Assembly (NCBI RefSeq): GCF_001975985.1
Contig: NZ_MTQF01000001.1
Span: 642,943 to 706,942, forward strand
Direction: 5' to 3'
DNA length: 64,000 nucleotides
Source of the DNA: [Flexibacter] sp. ATCC 35103
GTDB lineage: Bacteria; Bacteroidota; Bacteroidia; Flavobacteriales; Flavobacteriaceae
Within the stretch, counting starts at the first letter, position 1, and every line of letters begins with the position of its first letter. This document shows, piece after piece, positions 24,370 to 35,059 of the stretch. The translations under genes were made by a program, and so were the position numbers. The notes below the pieces were generated by a model. It saw nothing but the letters and a program-made list of their open reading frames with translations. It ran no database searches and was not told the DNA's origin.

Positions 24370-27300
24370 ATGAAAAAACATTACATAATATTAGTGTTCT
24401 TTATGAGTTTAGCTGGCTATTGTCAAAAAGATCCTCAACAAGTTGATTCTAATGGAGCAAGAACTATTAAAATAAAAACACCTCCTATAATTAAAATTTC
24501 AGGTAATGAATTTCCTGCCAGTGGAGCTGGAGAAACAAACGGACGAATTGATAATTTTAAAATTGAAGGGGGGATGCCTTCTAGCCCTGACGTTTATGAA
24601 ACTTCATGGACAAAAAATGGAATCACATTAAATTCAATCGATATTAATAATCTTGGTGCAGGTACATATATTGTGAGTGCAACAGATGCTAACAGTTGTT
24701 CAATAATTAAAACATTTAATGTAACAGAACCTGACAAACTTCTAGTAACTGTATCCGGAAATAATAATATAACTTGTTTTGGCGGAAAAGGAAGTCTTAT
24801 AGCAGCAGTAAGTGGCGGAACTAAAAAAACAAATTATTCATATGTCTGGGAAATAAAAAATGGAGTAACATATGATATTCTTTTTGGTAAAAATGATAAT
24901 AATCCATCTGGGTTGTCGAAAGGAATATATAGAGTTAAGGTTAGTGATAATGCGATACCTGTAAATACTACTATTTCTGAAGATATACTATTAGACGAAA
25001 ATAAACAGATAATAGTTAATAATCCAATAATTAAAAATGTCCTTTGTAAAGGCGACTTTACTGGAGAAATCGATTTGAAAATTTCTGGTGGCTCTGGATC
25101 GTATTTAGTAACATGGAACGATAATAACACTATTACAGCACAAAAAAGAATTGGTCTAAAAGCAGGTAATTATTATTATAAAATTACTGATACAAATGGT
25201 TGTGTCAACTCAAATACAACTACATTAATTACAATTACAGAACCGAATGCATCACTGGTAATAAATACAACATCTCAAAAACAACCTACAGGACCAGCTA
25301 TTAATGATGGACAAATCACTATAGATGCAAGCGGAGGAAAAACTAATTATACTTATGTTGTAACAAAAGATAATGGTATTCCTATTGAATATACTTCAAA
25401 TATAATTAATGGATTAGGCAATGGAACTTATGATGTTTATGTAAAGGATGCTAATGGTTGTATTAGTAATGCAAAACAATTTAAGCTGGAAGCTTTGGGA
25501 ATAAAACTTGTTAACCAGGAAAATGTTAAGTGCTATGGAGCAAAAACCGGTGTAATAACTATTGAATCTATTGGTGGTACAACCCCGTACTCATACCGTT
25601 GGTTTAAAATAGAAAATGGTATAGAAACTGAAATTTCCGGACAAACTTCATCTAGTATAACTGCTCTTTTTGCCGGAAAGTATAGAGTTGGACTTATCGA
25701 CGATTACAGAAAAGAAATTTATGCTGATTTTGATATTTCTCAGCCAGCAGCGCCTATAACAGTAACCCATTCATCTACAAACGTAAGTTGTTTTGGTGGT
25801 GATAATGGAACAATTACATTAGATATTAAAGGTGGAACCGGTATTTACAAAGTAAATTATAAAGATGTAAACGATAATGCAAAAATAATAGATCCAACAA
25901 AATTAATTGCCGGAAATTATTCTTATAGCGTGACAGACGATAATAACTGTATTTACAATAGTCCTCAAAATATTATAATTGGTCAGAATTTGTCTGTACA
26001 AATAATAAATATTACCTCAACGCAGCCTACCATTAATACAGCAAATGATGGTAAAATAGAAATTAATGCAAATGGAGGTACTGAAAATTATACCTATACT
26101 CTAAAAAAAGATGGTTTTAGTACTGGTATTGAATATCAAAGTAATATTATTAACGGTTTAGGAGACGGAGTTTATGAAGTAACAGTTAAAGATAGTAATG
26201 GTTGTACAAAAAGTCAAATAGTTACTCTAAAAGCATTAACAATTGTCTTTGTAAATAAACTAGATGTAACCTGTAATGGGGCTAATAGTGGTAATATAGA
26301 AGTTTTTGCAAGCGGAGGAACTCCAATACCATCAAACCAATACAATTATAAATGGTATTACAAACAAAAGGACGTAGATAATTATACAATCATTAGTGAT
26401 GGAACAGCAAATAAAGTCGAAAATTTATATGCTGGTTTTTATAAAGTAATTGTAACAGACAATGCTAATATTTCACGAGAATTAATAATTGCAGAACTAA
26501 CTGAAAGACCTGCAATAACTTGCACTTTTACTCAAACTAATGTCAATTGTTTTAATGGGAGTGACGCAACTATTACCTTAAATATTCAGGGAGGAACAGG
26601 AGATTATCATGTTGTTTGGAGCGATGGTGTTATTACAAAAGACAGATCAGGAATTCCAATGGGTGAATATTCGTTTACGATCACTGATGATAACGGATGT
26701 TCTTACTTGGCAATTCCTGTTTTAGTTAAAATTACACAACCTTTAAAACCATTAATTATAAGTTCTGCCAACAAAATAAATGCAAGCGGATATAGTTTAA
26801 AAAATGGTAGCATTGATATCATTCCATCAGATGGAACATTTCCTTATACGTATCAATGGTATGAAGGCAATAACAAAACATTAATGCCAGGTAAAAACAA
26901 TGCATTATTAAACGGAATTGGTGAAGGCAGTTATACTGTTATTGTTACTGATAGAAATCTATGTGAAACAGAAGCTACATATACTATTCTTCAGCCAGAT
27001 GAACTCTTAATAACTTCTATTATTGAAACTGAATCAATAAAATGTTTTGGCAATAAACAAGCTGTTTTAAAAGCGATAATATCAGGAGGAGCACCAATTG
27101 GCGTCACTGATACAGATAAAGATTATAAATATAAATGGTATAATCAATTAACACCAACTGTAATTGCATCTACCACAAATCCTTCAGGGACGCTAGTAGC
27201 AGGTAATTATATTTTAGAAGTTTCTGATGGATATGGTAATAGCTATACTTCTACACCTGTTGCTGTAATAGAACCAAAACTTTTAAAAATCAACTACACT

Positions 27301-29232
27301 CAAAAAAATGTTTCTTGTAATGGTAATAATGATGCAGAGATTGCTATTACAGTTACCGGAGGCACAGGCCCCTATAAAATTGTATGGAGTACTGGTAAAA
27401 ATACGGACGAAAATACAATTACAGATCTTTACGCATCAACCTATAATGTCACTGTAACCGATGCTAATTTATGTGAAGATACTCAGATAATTATAATTAC
27501 AGAACCAAAAGTAATGGCAATAAAAGTAGAAAAAACTCCCCCATCAGCTTTAGGACTAGATGATGCAAGTATTAAAGTTACTGTTGTTGGAGGAACTCCT
27601 AATTATGATTTTGTATGGTACGATAAAGACGGAAAATCAATTTATACTGATAGTGACAAAGAATCTAATAGTATTTATAATATTTATGTAGGACAATATT
27701 TTATCACTATAATTGATGCAAATGGATGCAGGATAGAAAAAAGAGACTTAGATGAAGTTGACCCATTATTTATAAAATTAACTCAAATTAACGTAGTTAA
27801 ATGTCATGGAGATGCAACAGCAAGTGTAAAAGCAATTACTTCAGGAGGCCTTCCTGACTATTACTACAAGTGGTATGATATAACTAATCCTTCGATAGTA
27901 ATAAGCCAAGAAGAAACTTTAATGAATGTTAAAGCAGGAACTTATTTTGTTATCGCAACAGACTATTTTGGAAAATCAATTCAAAGTAAAAATATTACAA
28001 TAACAGAACCATTAGTTCTAGAAAATTCTCTTTCCTCTCAATATACCCGTTGTGGAGATGGACACGATTGGACTATTACTTCTGCTGCATTACAAGGTAC
28101 TGCACCTTATTCTTACTTATGGAGTACCGGTCAAAAAACTCCAAATTTAGTCGATGTATTACCTGGAAATTATTCTTTATTAGTTACAGATCATAACGGT
28201 TGTACAATTACAAAAACAATTACCGTGACTGCCCCCGCACATTTAGATGCAACCGAAATTACAAAAATCCCAACCTGTTATGGTGGTTCTGATGCAACGA
28301 TTACTGTTAGTACTGTAGACGGTATTGCTCCTTATACTTACCTATGGAGCACAGGTGAAAAATCTAATATTTTAAGTAATGCTTCGGCTGGAGATTATAC
28401 TATCCAAATAACAGATAGTAAGGGCTGCATTATTAGTCGTACCTATACTATCAAAAATCCACCTAAAGATATTATTAATATTGGCGAGGATGTAACATTA
28501 TGTTTTGATCAAACCTTGACGATTAATGCCACTATCAATGATGATAAAGCAACATATTTATGGACATCAGACAAAGGATTTAAAAGCAACAAACCTATAA
28601 TTACCGTTTCTGATCCAGCAAACTATACTGTAATTGTAACTAACAAATTAGGCTGTGAAGCTACAGATACAATCACGATATCAAGTCAAAATACTGCAAT
28701 TAGCGCTGAATTTGCCGTTTCCAGTCAGGTATTCAAAAATGAAAAATTTATAATTGTAGATATTAGTAATCCTGATGCTGACCAAATCGAATGGATATTA
28801 CCGAGTAATGCAACTATTGTCTCTAAAAACAAAGATTTTGCAGAGGTAAGTTTTAGCGAAGCTGGTGAATACGATATTACAATGAATACTAAAAAAGGAA
28901 ATTGTACGGCGTATCAAACTAAAACAATTTTAGTTACTGAAGGCGAATTCGAAGAAAATAATCCAGATGATATTTCGAAAAAATTTGATTTAAAAGTTTA
29001 TCCTAATCCATCAAAAGGAACCTTTACAGTAGATGTACTTCTTGATAAAGTGATGACCGCAAATGTTAAAGTTTATAATTTGACTAACAATTTACTTATT
29101 GATTCAAAAACAAAGGACGGTAAGGATAATTATCTATTCAACTTTAGTTTTAACGGACTTCCTTCGGGGGTTTATTTCGTTCTGTTTGAGTCGCAACAAG
29201 GAAGTAAATTGAGAAAAATTATCATTCAATAA
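24370..29232 (+). CDS. SprB-repeat adhesin with T9SS type A sorting tail
   Basis: 1620-residue surface protein. A signal peptide (MKKHYIILVFFMSLAGYCQ) is followed by roughly a dozen or more SprB-type repeats. Each opens with a Cys-Gly/Asn-Gly block and a GGT-x-Y-x-W strand (for example CFGGDNGTITLDIKGGTGIY; CNGNNDAEIAITVTGGTGPY; CYGGSDATITVSTVDGIAPY). Near residue 1375 come PKD-like segments. The last ~85 residues are a T9SS type A sorting domain (FDLKVYPNPSKGTFTVDVLL ... LPSGVYFVLFESQQGSKLRK). SprB itself is the mobile adhesin of Flavobacterium gliding; here the repeats suggest a surface or secreted adhesin, much shorter than SprB. It lacks an adjacent PorP/SprF partner, which is usually needed for type B tails rather than type A. 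Confidence 0.93.
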   Translation: MKKHYIILVFFMSLAGYCQKDPQQVDSNGARTIKIKTPPIIKISGNEFPASGAGETNGRIDNFKIEGGMPSSPDVYETSWTKNGITLNSIDINNLGAGTYIVSATDANSCSIIKTFNVTEPDKLLVTVSGNNNITCFGGKGSLIAAVSGGTKKTNYSYVWEIKNGVTYDILFGKNDNNPSGLSKGIYRVKVSDNAIPVNTTISEDILLDENKQIIVNNPIIKNVLCKGDFTGEIDLKISGGSGSYLVTWNDNNTITAQKRIGLKAGNYYYKITDTNGCVNSNTTTLITITEPNASLVINTTSQKQPTGPAINDGQITIDASGGKTNYTYVVTKDNGIPIEYTSNIINGLGNGTYDVYVKDANGCISNAKQFKLEALGIKLVNQENVKCYGAKTGVITIESIGGTTPYSYRWFKIENGIETEISGQTSSSITALFAGKYRVGLIDDYRKEIYADFDISQPAAPITVTHSSTNVSCFGGDNGTITLDIKGGTGIYKVNYKDVNDNAKIIDPTKLIAGNYSYSVTDDNNCIYNSPQNIIIGQNLSVQIINITSTQPTINTANDGKIEINANGGTENYTYTLKKDGFSTGIEYQSNIINGLGDGVYEVTVKDSNGCTKSQIVTLKALTIVFVNKLDVTCNGANSGNIEVFASGGTPIPSNQYNYKWYYKQKDVDNYTIISDGTANKVENLYAGFYKVIVTDNANISRELIIAELTERPAITCTFTQTNVNCFNGSDATITLNIQGGTGDYHVVWSDGVITKDRSGIPMGEYSFTITDDNGCSYLAIPVLVKITQPLKPLIISSANKINASGYSLKNGSIDIIPSDGTFPYTYQWYEGNNKTLMPGKNNALLNGIGEGSYTVIVTDRNLCETEATYTILQPDELLITSIIETESIKCFGNKQAVLKAIISGGAPIGVTDTDKDYKYKWYNQLTPTVIASTTNPSGTLVAGNYILEVSDGYGNSYTSTPVAVIEPKLLKINYTQKNVSCNGNNDAEIAITVTGGTGPYKIVWSTGKNTDENTITDLYASTYNVTVTDANLCEDTQIIIITEPKVMAIKVEKTPPSALGLDDASIKVTVVGGTPNYDFVWYDKDGKSIYTDSDKESNSIYNIYVGQYFITIIDANGCRIEKRDLDEVDPLFIKLTQINVVKCHGDATASVKAITSGGLPDYYYKWYDITNPSIVISQEETLMNVKAGTYFVIATDYFGKSIQSKNITITEPLVLENSLSSQYTRCGDGHDWTITSAALQGTAPYSYLWSTGQKTPNLVDVLPGNYSLLVTDHNGCTITKTITVTAPAHLDATEITKIPTCYGGSDATITVSTVDGIAPYTYLWSTGEKSNILSNASAGDYTIQITDSKGCIISRTYTIKNPPKDIINIGEDVTLCFDQTLTINATINDDKATYLWTSDKGFKSNKPIITVSDPANYTVIVTNKLGCEATDTITISSQNTAISAEFAVSSQVFKNEKFIIVDISNPDADQIEWILPSNATIVSKNKDFAEVSFSEAGEYDITMNTKKGNCTAYQTKTILVTEGEFEENNPDDISKKFDLKVYPNPSKGTFTVDVLLDKVMTANVKVYNLTNNLLIDSKTKDGKDNYLFNFSFNGLPSGVYFVLFESQQGSKLRKIIIQ

Positions 29233-29278
29233 ACTTTAATTTATCAAGTAAGTAAAATTTATCAATTTCAAATAATAA

Positions 29279-29311
29279 TAGAAATCAAAGAAAACTAATC
29301 TTTGATTTCTA
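29279..29311 (+). terminator. Hairpin between adhesin and barrel genes
   Basis: A perfect 12-bp stem, tagaaatcaaag / ctttgatttcta, in the 91-base gap. There is no T run after it, so it may attenuate transcription or protect mRNA ends rather than fully terminate. Confidence 0.5.
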
Positions 29312-29323
29312 TAGTATATCAGA

Positions 29324-31783
29324 ATGATTTTAAAAAAAATAATTTTAATCACAATTCTACTTTTTATAAGTGCTTTTGGTTTTTCGCAAAATTTTAATGT
29401 GCAGGAAGTAGGCAAAGCCAAATTAATAAATGTTAGTGGTGGTGCATCAGCCAATACTGTTTTCTATTCTGGTAATGCTTCAAGAGAACCTTTTAGTTAC
29501 TTTTTGAATGGAAATATAAATTTTAACATTGCTAATTTATACAATGTTCCGCTTTCATTTTCTTATACCAATCAAAAATTTGGTTATAACAAGCCTGTTT
29601 TAATGAATAGATTGAGTATTCATCCCTCTTATAAATGGATTACTGCACATATTGGAGATGTTAGCATGACATTTTCCCCCTATACACTAAGCGGGCATCA
29701 GTTTTCAGGTTTTGGAGTTGATTTAACTCCTCAGGGAAAATTTAAAATTAGTGCTATGTATGGTCGACTATTAAAAAGTAACGAGTTTGATTCTGCTTAT
29801 CCTGATATCCTTCCTAACTATAAAAGGTTTGGATACGGTTTTAAAACGTATTATGCTTTAGAGAAAATAAATCTTGGTCTTACTTTATTCAAGGCAAGAG
29901 ACCAGATCAATTCATTGAATAATCCTGTTCCGTTTGAATTGGATGTAACTCCAAAGGAAAATGCAGCTATAAGTTTTGAAACTACTTTTAAACTTTTTCA
30001 AAAATTACAAGTTTACACAGAATATGCAAACAGCAGTATAACTGAAGATGTAAGAGTTAATGAAAGTGGAAAAGCACAAGGAATTTCCTCTTTTCTGTTA
30101 GGTCGAAATAGTACTACAACAAGTTATGATGCCTTTAAAAGTCAATTTACCTATCCTGCCGGAAAAGGAACTTTAGGAGTAGGATATGAAAGGATAGATC
30201 CAAACTATAGAACTTTTGGAGGGTATTATTTTAATAATGACTTAGAAAACATTACTGTTAATGCAACACAAAACTTGTATAAAGACAAAGTTACGCTTGC
30301 TTTAAATCTTGGGCTTCAAAAAGACAATTTAGAAAAACAAAAAGAAAGTCAGATGAAGCGATTAGTAACTTCTATAAATGCTGATTTTAGACCTAATCAA
30401 AAATTAAACTTAAATTTTAATTATTCTAATTTTCAATCATATACCAACAGTCGCAATCAATTTGATTATATCAATCAGGTTTCTAATTACGAATATTTAG
30501 ATACTTTAAATTTTAGACAGGTTAATCAAAATATTGGTCTGACCGCAAATTATTTACTTAAAAATGATAAGAAAATAAAGAAAGCAATAAGTGCCAATTT
30601 CTCTATGCAAGATGCCGAAAATCAACAACAAGGTAGAACAATTGAAGGCGGAGCTTCTACATATTATAACTCAGCACTTACCTACTCTGTTGGTTATCCT
30701 GAAAAAGATTTAAGTTTTAATGCATCTCTAAATAATACCTACGGAAAAATTGATTCTGGTAAAAATCTAATTATTGGTCCTACAATAGGCGCTTCAAAAT
30801 TATTTTTTGATAAAAAACTAAATACCAGTGCTTCTACAAGTTACAATACAAGTTATAGTAATGGAGACAAGCAAAATGATATTTTTAATTTTAGACTAAA
30901 CGGATCTTATATTTATCTTGAAAAACACAATTTTAACATGAGTGTGATTTCATTATTTAGTAATTCGACAGGACGAAAAAACAACGATTTAACCGCTACT
31001 CTATCGTACTCCTATTCTTTTGATAAAATAAAAATGCGTCCAAAAAGAGAACTAAGAACGGAGGAAGATATGAAATTAAATGCAGCAAATCCTGTTTTAA
31101 AAATTAACCTTAACGGAAAAACTTTTGAAGCAACACGTGATCAGATTACATCTCAGCTAAAAGATATGCAACTTGCATTAAATCCTTTACCGGAAAAAGA
31201 AAATATCAATTTAGAACATTTATTAACATTGGCAACACTCGCCAATGATGATAAAAATTTTAAGGAGAAAGTTTTAGATTATCTCGAAGTTTATAATGTA
31301 GAAGCAGAAACGCTCAAACAATATAATGAATACCTTTTTGAAGCTGCTCAAAAACTGGAAAAAGAAATGAAGAATAAAGACGAAAGTCTTGAAAGTGCTT
31401 ATGTAACAGCAATAGGAAGAGTAAACAGCCATAAATTAAACGGCATAATCGAGTCTGATGTGACTGATAAAGCAGCCTACAAATCATATTTAAAACTAGT
31501 TGAAAGAAGCGACAACAACCGTGATCAGTTAATGCATCATAGATGGATGTTGAAAGAAATTTCGGCATTGATTAAAATACCTGCGACTGAAATACAACAA
31601 AATCAATATATAACTGATTTTAATAAGCAAGAAATCGAAGAAGCTTTTAAATTAATAAAAGACAAAAAAACAGCTACTGAAATAACAGATGCTATCGAAT
31701 TAAAAATGATTCCGTTTTATCATGAATTAGCCATTGAAAATGCAACAATTGATGAAATAGATCTAAAACATATTCAAAAATAA
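29324..31783 (+). CDS. Outer-membrane barrel candidate with helical tail
   Basis: 819-residue protein with signal peptide MILKKIILITILLFISAFGFSQ. Residues about 25-575 alternate aromatic and polar residues in long amphipathic strands (LPLSF-like openings such as NVPLSFSYTNQKFGYNKP; GYGFKTYYALEKINLGLTLF; TVNATQNLYKDKVTLALNLG), typical of an outer-membrane beta barrel. Residues about 590-819 are different: charged, helix-rich and free of strands (for example AQKLEKEMKNKDESLESAYV). A barrel followed by a soluble helical C-terminal domain is unusual. It resembles a barrel family that I recall from Bacteroidota, without a settled name; it is not PorP/SprF. It could be the membrane anchor or exit pore of the cluster. 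Confidence 0.8.
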   Translation: MILKKIILITILLFISAFGFSQNFNVQEVGKAKLINVSGGASANTVFYSGNASREPFSYFLNGNINFNIANLYNVPLSFSYTNQKFGYNKPVLMNRLSIHPSYKWITAHIGDVSMTFSPYTLSGHQFSGFGVDLTPQGKFKISAMYGRLLKSNEFDSAYPDILPNYKRFGYGFKTYYALEKINLGLTLFKARDQINSLNNPVPFELDVTPKENAAISFETTFKLFQKLQVYTEYANSSITEDVRVNESGKAQGISSFLLGRNSTTTSYDAFKSQFTYPAGKGTLGVGYERIDPNYRTFGGYYFNNDLENITVNATQNLYKDKVTLALNLGLQKDNLEKQKESQMKRLVTSINADFRPNQKLNLNFNYSNFQSYTNSRNQFDYINQVSNYEYLDTLNFRQVNQNIGLTANYLLKNDKKIKKAISANFSMQDAENQQQGRTIEGGASTYYNSALTYSVGYPEKDLSFNASLNNTYGKIDSGKNLIIGPTIGASKLFFDKKLNTSASTSYNTSYSNGDKQNDIFNFRLNGSYIYLEKHNFNMSVISLFSNSTGRKNNDLTATLSYSYSFDKIKMRPKRELRTEEDMKLNAANPVLKINLNGKTFEATRDQITSQLKDMQLALNPLPEKENINLEHLLTLATLANDDKNFKEKVLDYLEVYNVEAETLKQYNEYLFEAAQKLEKEMKNKDESLESAYVTAIGRVNSHKLNGIIESDVTDKAAYKSYLKLVERSDNNRDQLMHHRWMLKEISALIKIPATEIQQNQYITDFNKQEIEEAFKLIKDKKTATEITDAIELKMIPFYHELAIENATIDEIDLKHIQK

Positions 31784-31812
31784 AATAGGACATAAGATAC
31801 TAACCTAAAAAA

Positions 31813-34800
31813 ATGGATAAAACTCAATTACCCAAAATGCTAAAAAAATTACATTTATACTTACTGTTGTTATGTTCCTTAATAGGATCTGGTAGCTATG
31901 CGCAAACCTTTCCTATATCGATCACAACTCAAATTACACAGCCCTCTCCTATTTATTTAACTAAATATGCAGATGCAACTACTATAAACAGTCCCCTAAA
32001 AATTCAGCTAGTACTAAACGATTTGACCATTTCAAACCGTCAGGTAAGGCTAAAAATTTATTTTCAGGGTAACGGAATAGCATTTAATACAAATGATTTT
32101 GTTGTAGGTGCAAAATCATTATATCTCGAAGGAGGATTTCCGCTTCAACTAACCAATGTTGATTTGGCACCTTATTTTGAGTATCAGAACTTGTTAGGAT
32201 TAAATCAAAATCAATATGCACAACCTTTACCAGAAGGTATCTACAATATTTATGTAGAAGTATATGACTTTGCTACAGGAAAAAAACTGTCTAAAAAAAC
32301 AGGTTCAACCACTATTATATTTCAAAATGAACCACCATTTTTAAATCTGCCTCTGAATAATGCTTCGATCATGCAACAAAATATTCAAAATATTGTGTTT
32401 AGCTGGACACCACGAAGCATTAATGTCAGTAATGTCGAATACGAGTTTTCATTAGTAGAAATTTGGGATAATTACACTCCCGTTCAAAATGCATTTGCTT
32501 ATTCGCCGCCATTATATACAACAACAACAAAAATGACAACGCTGCAATATGGTATGAGCGAACCTCAACTTATTCCGGGTAAAAAATATGCCTGGCGCAT
32601 AAAAGCAAAGGCAATTTTAGGCGCCGAAGAAATAGGTGTTTTTAAAAACAACGGTTATACTGAAATTTTTGCTTTTACATACGAAGTATTCTGTACCTCT
32701 CCATTGGCGATTACAACTTCTGGAGTAAGTCAGGATCAGGCTAAAATAACATGGAGTGGTAATATAGAAAACTATGATTATCAGGTAAATTACCGAGAAA
32801 AAAATGCCAATTCAGAATGGTATAAAGTAGTTACTCCAAGAGAAAACATTACGCTTACCAATTTAAAACCAAACACAACTTATGAGTATACAGTAGGGGC
32901 TTCTTGCGATTTGGGTAAATATGTTCACGGTACCATTAACGAATTTACAACCATTGCCAAAGACGAAATTGCCTTTGTAGGTTGTGGTATAAAACCTGAC
33001 CCAAATGACTTGGCTAACAAAACTCCGTTGCCTAATCTTTACCCAAATGATGTAGTCTCAGCCGGAGATTTTCCTATAGTGGTATTACACGCTACAGGAA
33101 GCAATGGCAATTTTTCAGGTGATGGTTATGTAACCCTTCCATTCTTAGAAAAATTCAGAAAACTGATTGATGCAGCCGATGCCTTTGCAGGAAAAGACGA
33201 AGACGGAAAATCGAAAAGTAACATTGGTAAATATACCAGAATCCGAATCACATTTAATAACATTGGTCTTAATACTGATTTTAAATTAATTTCTGGGGAA
33301 ATTATAGCCAGTTATGATACCGAAAACTGGGATAAGTTTCTCGATGTTGATAAATTGATGAATGATATTTCAGAAGAATACGATCCAATTATGGAATCTA
33401 TTTTTGGCCCTAAACCAACACAAGAAGAGATCGATGCTGACATATTAGGAGAAAAGGAAAATGTTAAACCAGAGAATTCAATACTGCCTTCAGAAACTCC
33501 AATAGAATATAATCCTATCACTGTTGTCGCAGTCGATGAACCTACGTCTACGCCTCCACCAATTGTAAATGAGGTACCAACTGAAAAAAATAATACTAAA
33601 GAAGAGACAACGACAGTACCTAGTAATGGTGAAGTAACAGAAAATGGTTATTTTATAGAATACAAAGGACAAAAATATTATAATGGTGGAAGAATAAAAA
33701 TACCTTATAGACGTTTCATGTTAGAAACTTTTGAAATGAAAACTGTACCAAGTGGTGCAGTGGTTAGTTATAGTATTCATAAACCCGGAGAAAAAGAAAT
33801 GGTACGCGGATATGATAGTAGTACCAGCAAAAGTACTATTCCAATTGAAGATAATACTATAGCATATAATTTACTAAAACAAGATTTACAAGCTGAAGCA
33901 AATAGTCTTGAAGGTACTCCAAAAGTACGAGTAGAGGTCGAAAAAGTTGTTGAAAAATTTACACAAAATAAATTAACGGCTACTTATATTCCTAATTCTG
34001 TAACTATAGCTAAAACTAGGATTGCAAATGCCGGACAAACATTATATTATGTAAATAAACCAGGAAAAACAGATTATAGAAATACTGAAATAAAAGCTAT
34101 TTTAAGCCAAACCGAACTTACCAAAATTCCAGAGAATTACATCAAATGGAAAATTAATGATATTGATGATGAAAATAAAAATGGAACAACACAAATAAAA
34201 ATTCGTCTTGCAGATGATAATAAAGTTTTAAATTCTAAATTCACGAATATTTCAGGTTTTCCTAATATAACAACAAAAGAGGTAAGTGTAAAATGGGTTG
34301 ATGAAGACGTTACAAAATATGCCTTAACAACATCAACTGAAAATTTTAAGGTACTTGAAAAGTTCTTAGAACTTAAAAAAACTATGGACAAGACTGGAAA
34401 AGTTCTCGAAAAAATTCCAGGAATTAGAAAAATCAAAAAAAATGAAAACTCAAGTGGTAGTATCAATTTTTATGCGGACGTTGCAATTGGAGAATTTGTA
34501 CTAAAAAATGTCGAAGATAAAGACTCACGTTTATATTATAGAGAAAAAAGCATAAAATCTGGTCTTGAGGTAGGATTAAAGGGTACCGCAACATTAATGT
34601 TATGGAGTGGAAATCCAGCTTCATATTTTCCTGGAGCTCCTAACTGGGCTACGGACTTAGTCAAATGTGAAGTAAAAATAGAAGGATCAGCCTCAGTTGC
34701 TGCAGAAATAAAATACGAAGGAGTTCAAAAGAAATATATTGAAACTAATAAAATAGTAAAATCAGAAGGTATTAATCCGGCACTTGTAAAAGTAGGAATG

Positions 34801-35055
34801 GAAGTTAAGGCAAGTGGCGAAATTGGACTGGGAGCAAAAAATGAATATCTTTCTGTTGGAGGAACAGTTTCTGGAAAAGCTACTGCAGAAGTTTTTAGGG
34901 TTGGATATTCCGATGGAGATTGGAATTATGGTTTTTTTAAAGAAGGAGTTAAAATGACATTTACTGTAAATGGGTATCTTAAATTGCCCTTAGGATTAAA
35001 ATTTGACACAACAAAAGAATACGAAATACAAGTTATACAACCACTAAAAGAATAA
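31813..35055 (+). CDS. Exported TANFOR-like and Fn3 domain protein
   Basis: 1080-residue protein with a signal peptide ending at GSYAQ; either the ATG at 31813 or the one at 31837 (MLKKLHLYLLLL) is possible. Residues about 30-175 resemble the N-terminal TANFOR domain of large Bacteroidota surface proteins (VNDL-type strand LQLVLNDLTISNRQVRLKIY, later LPEGIYNIYVEVYDFATGKK). An Fn3 domain follows at about 290-390 (AKITWSGNIENYDYQVNYRE ... LKPNTTYEYTVGASC). A Pro/Thr/Glu-rich linker lies near 555-610 and the rest is unrecognised beta-rich sequence. There is no T9SS tail. It lies directly after the barrel gene, and the TANFOR call is from memory of the pattern. Confidence 0.8.
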   Translation: MDKTQLPKMLKKLHLYLLLLCSLIGSGSYAQTFPISITTQITQPSPIYLTKYADATTINSPLKIQLVLNDLTISNRQVRLKIYFQGNGIAFNTNDFVVGAKSLYLEGGFPLQLTNVDLAPYFEYQNLLGLNQNQYAQPLPEGIYNIYVEVYDFATGKKLSKKTGSTTIIFQNEPPFLNLPLNNASIMQQNIQNIVFSWTPRSINVSNVEYEFSLVEIWDNYTPVQNAFAYSPPLYTTTTKMTTLQYGMSEPQLIPGKKYAWRIKAKAILGAEEIGVFKNNGYTEIFAFTYEVFCTSPLAITTSGVSQDQAKITWSGNIENYDYQVNYREKNANSEWYKVVTPRENITLTNLKPNTTYEYTVGASCDLGKYVHGTINEFTTIAKDEIAFVGCGIKPDPNDLANKTPLPNLYPNDVVSAGDFPIVVLHATGSNGNFSGDGYVTLPFLEKFRKLIDAADAFAGKDEDGKSKSNIGKYTRIRITFNNIGLNTDFKLISGEIIASYDTENWDKFLDVDKLMNDISEEYDPIMESIFGPKPTQEEIDADILGEKENVKPENSILPSETPIEYNPITVVAVDEPTSTPPPIVNEVPTEKNNTKEETTTVPSNGEVTENGYFIEYKGQKYYNGGRIKIPYRRFMLETFEMKTVPSGAVVSYSIHKPGEKEMVRGYDSSTSKSTIPIEDNTIAYNLLKQDLQAEANSLEGTPKVRVEVEKVVEKFTQNKLTATYIPNSVTIAKTRIANAGQTLYYVNKPGKTDYRNTEIKAILSQTELTKIPENYIKWKINDIDDENKNGTTQIKIRLADDNKVLNSKFTNISGFPNITTKEVSVKWVDEDVTKYALTTSTENFKVLEKFLELKKTMDKTGKVLEKIPGIRKIKKNENSSGSINFYADVAIGEFVLKNVEDKDSRLYYREKSIKSGLEVGLKGTATLMLWSGNPASYFPGAPNWATDLVKCEVKIEGSASVAAEIKYEGVQKKYIETNKIVKSEGINPALVKVGMEVKASGEIGLGAKNEYLSVGGTVSGKATAEVFRVGYSDGDWNYGFFKEGVKMTFTVNGYLKLPLGLKFDTTKEYEIQVIQPLKE

Positions 35056-35059
35056 TCTA

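Noticed and set aside
23165..29232. Frameshift joining the two SprB-type genes into one
   Set aside because: The second gene begins with its own full signal peptide, and the gap between the genes has no protein-like reading.
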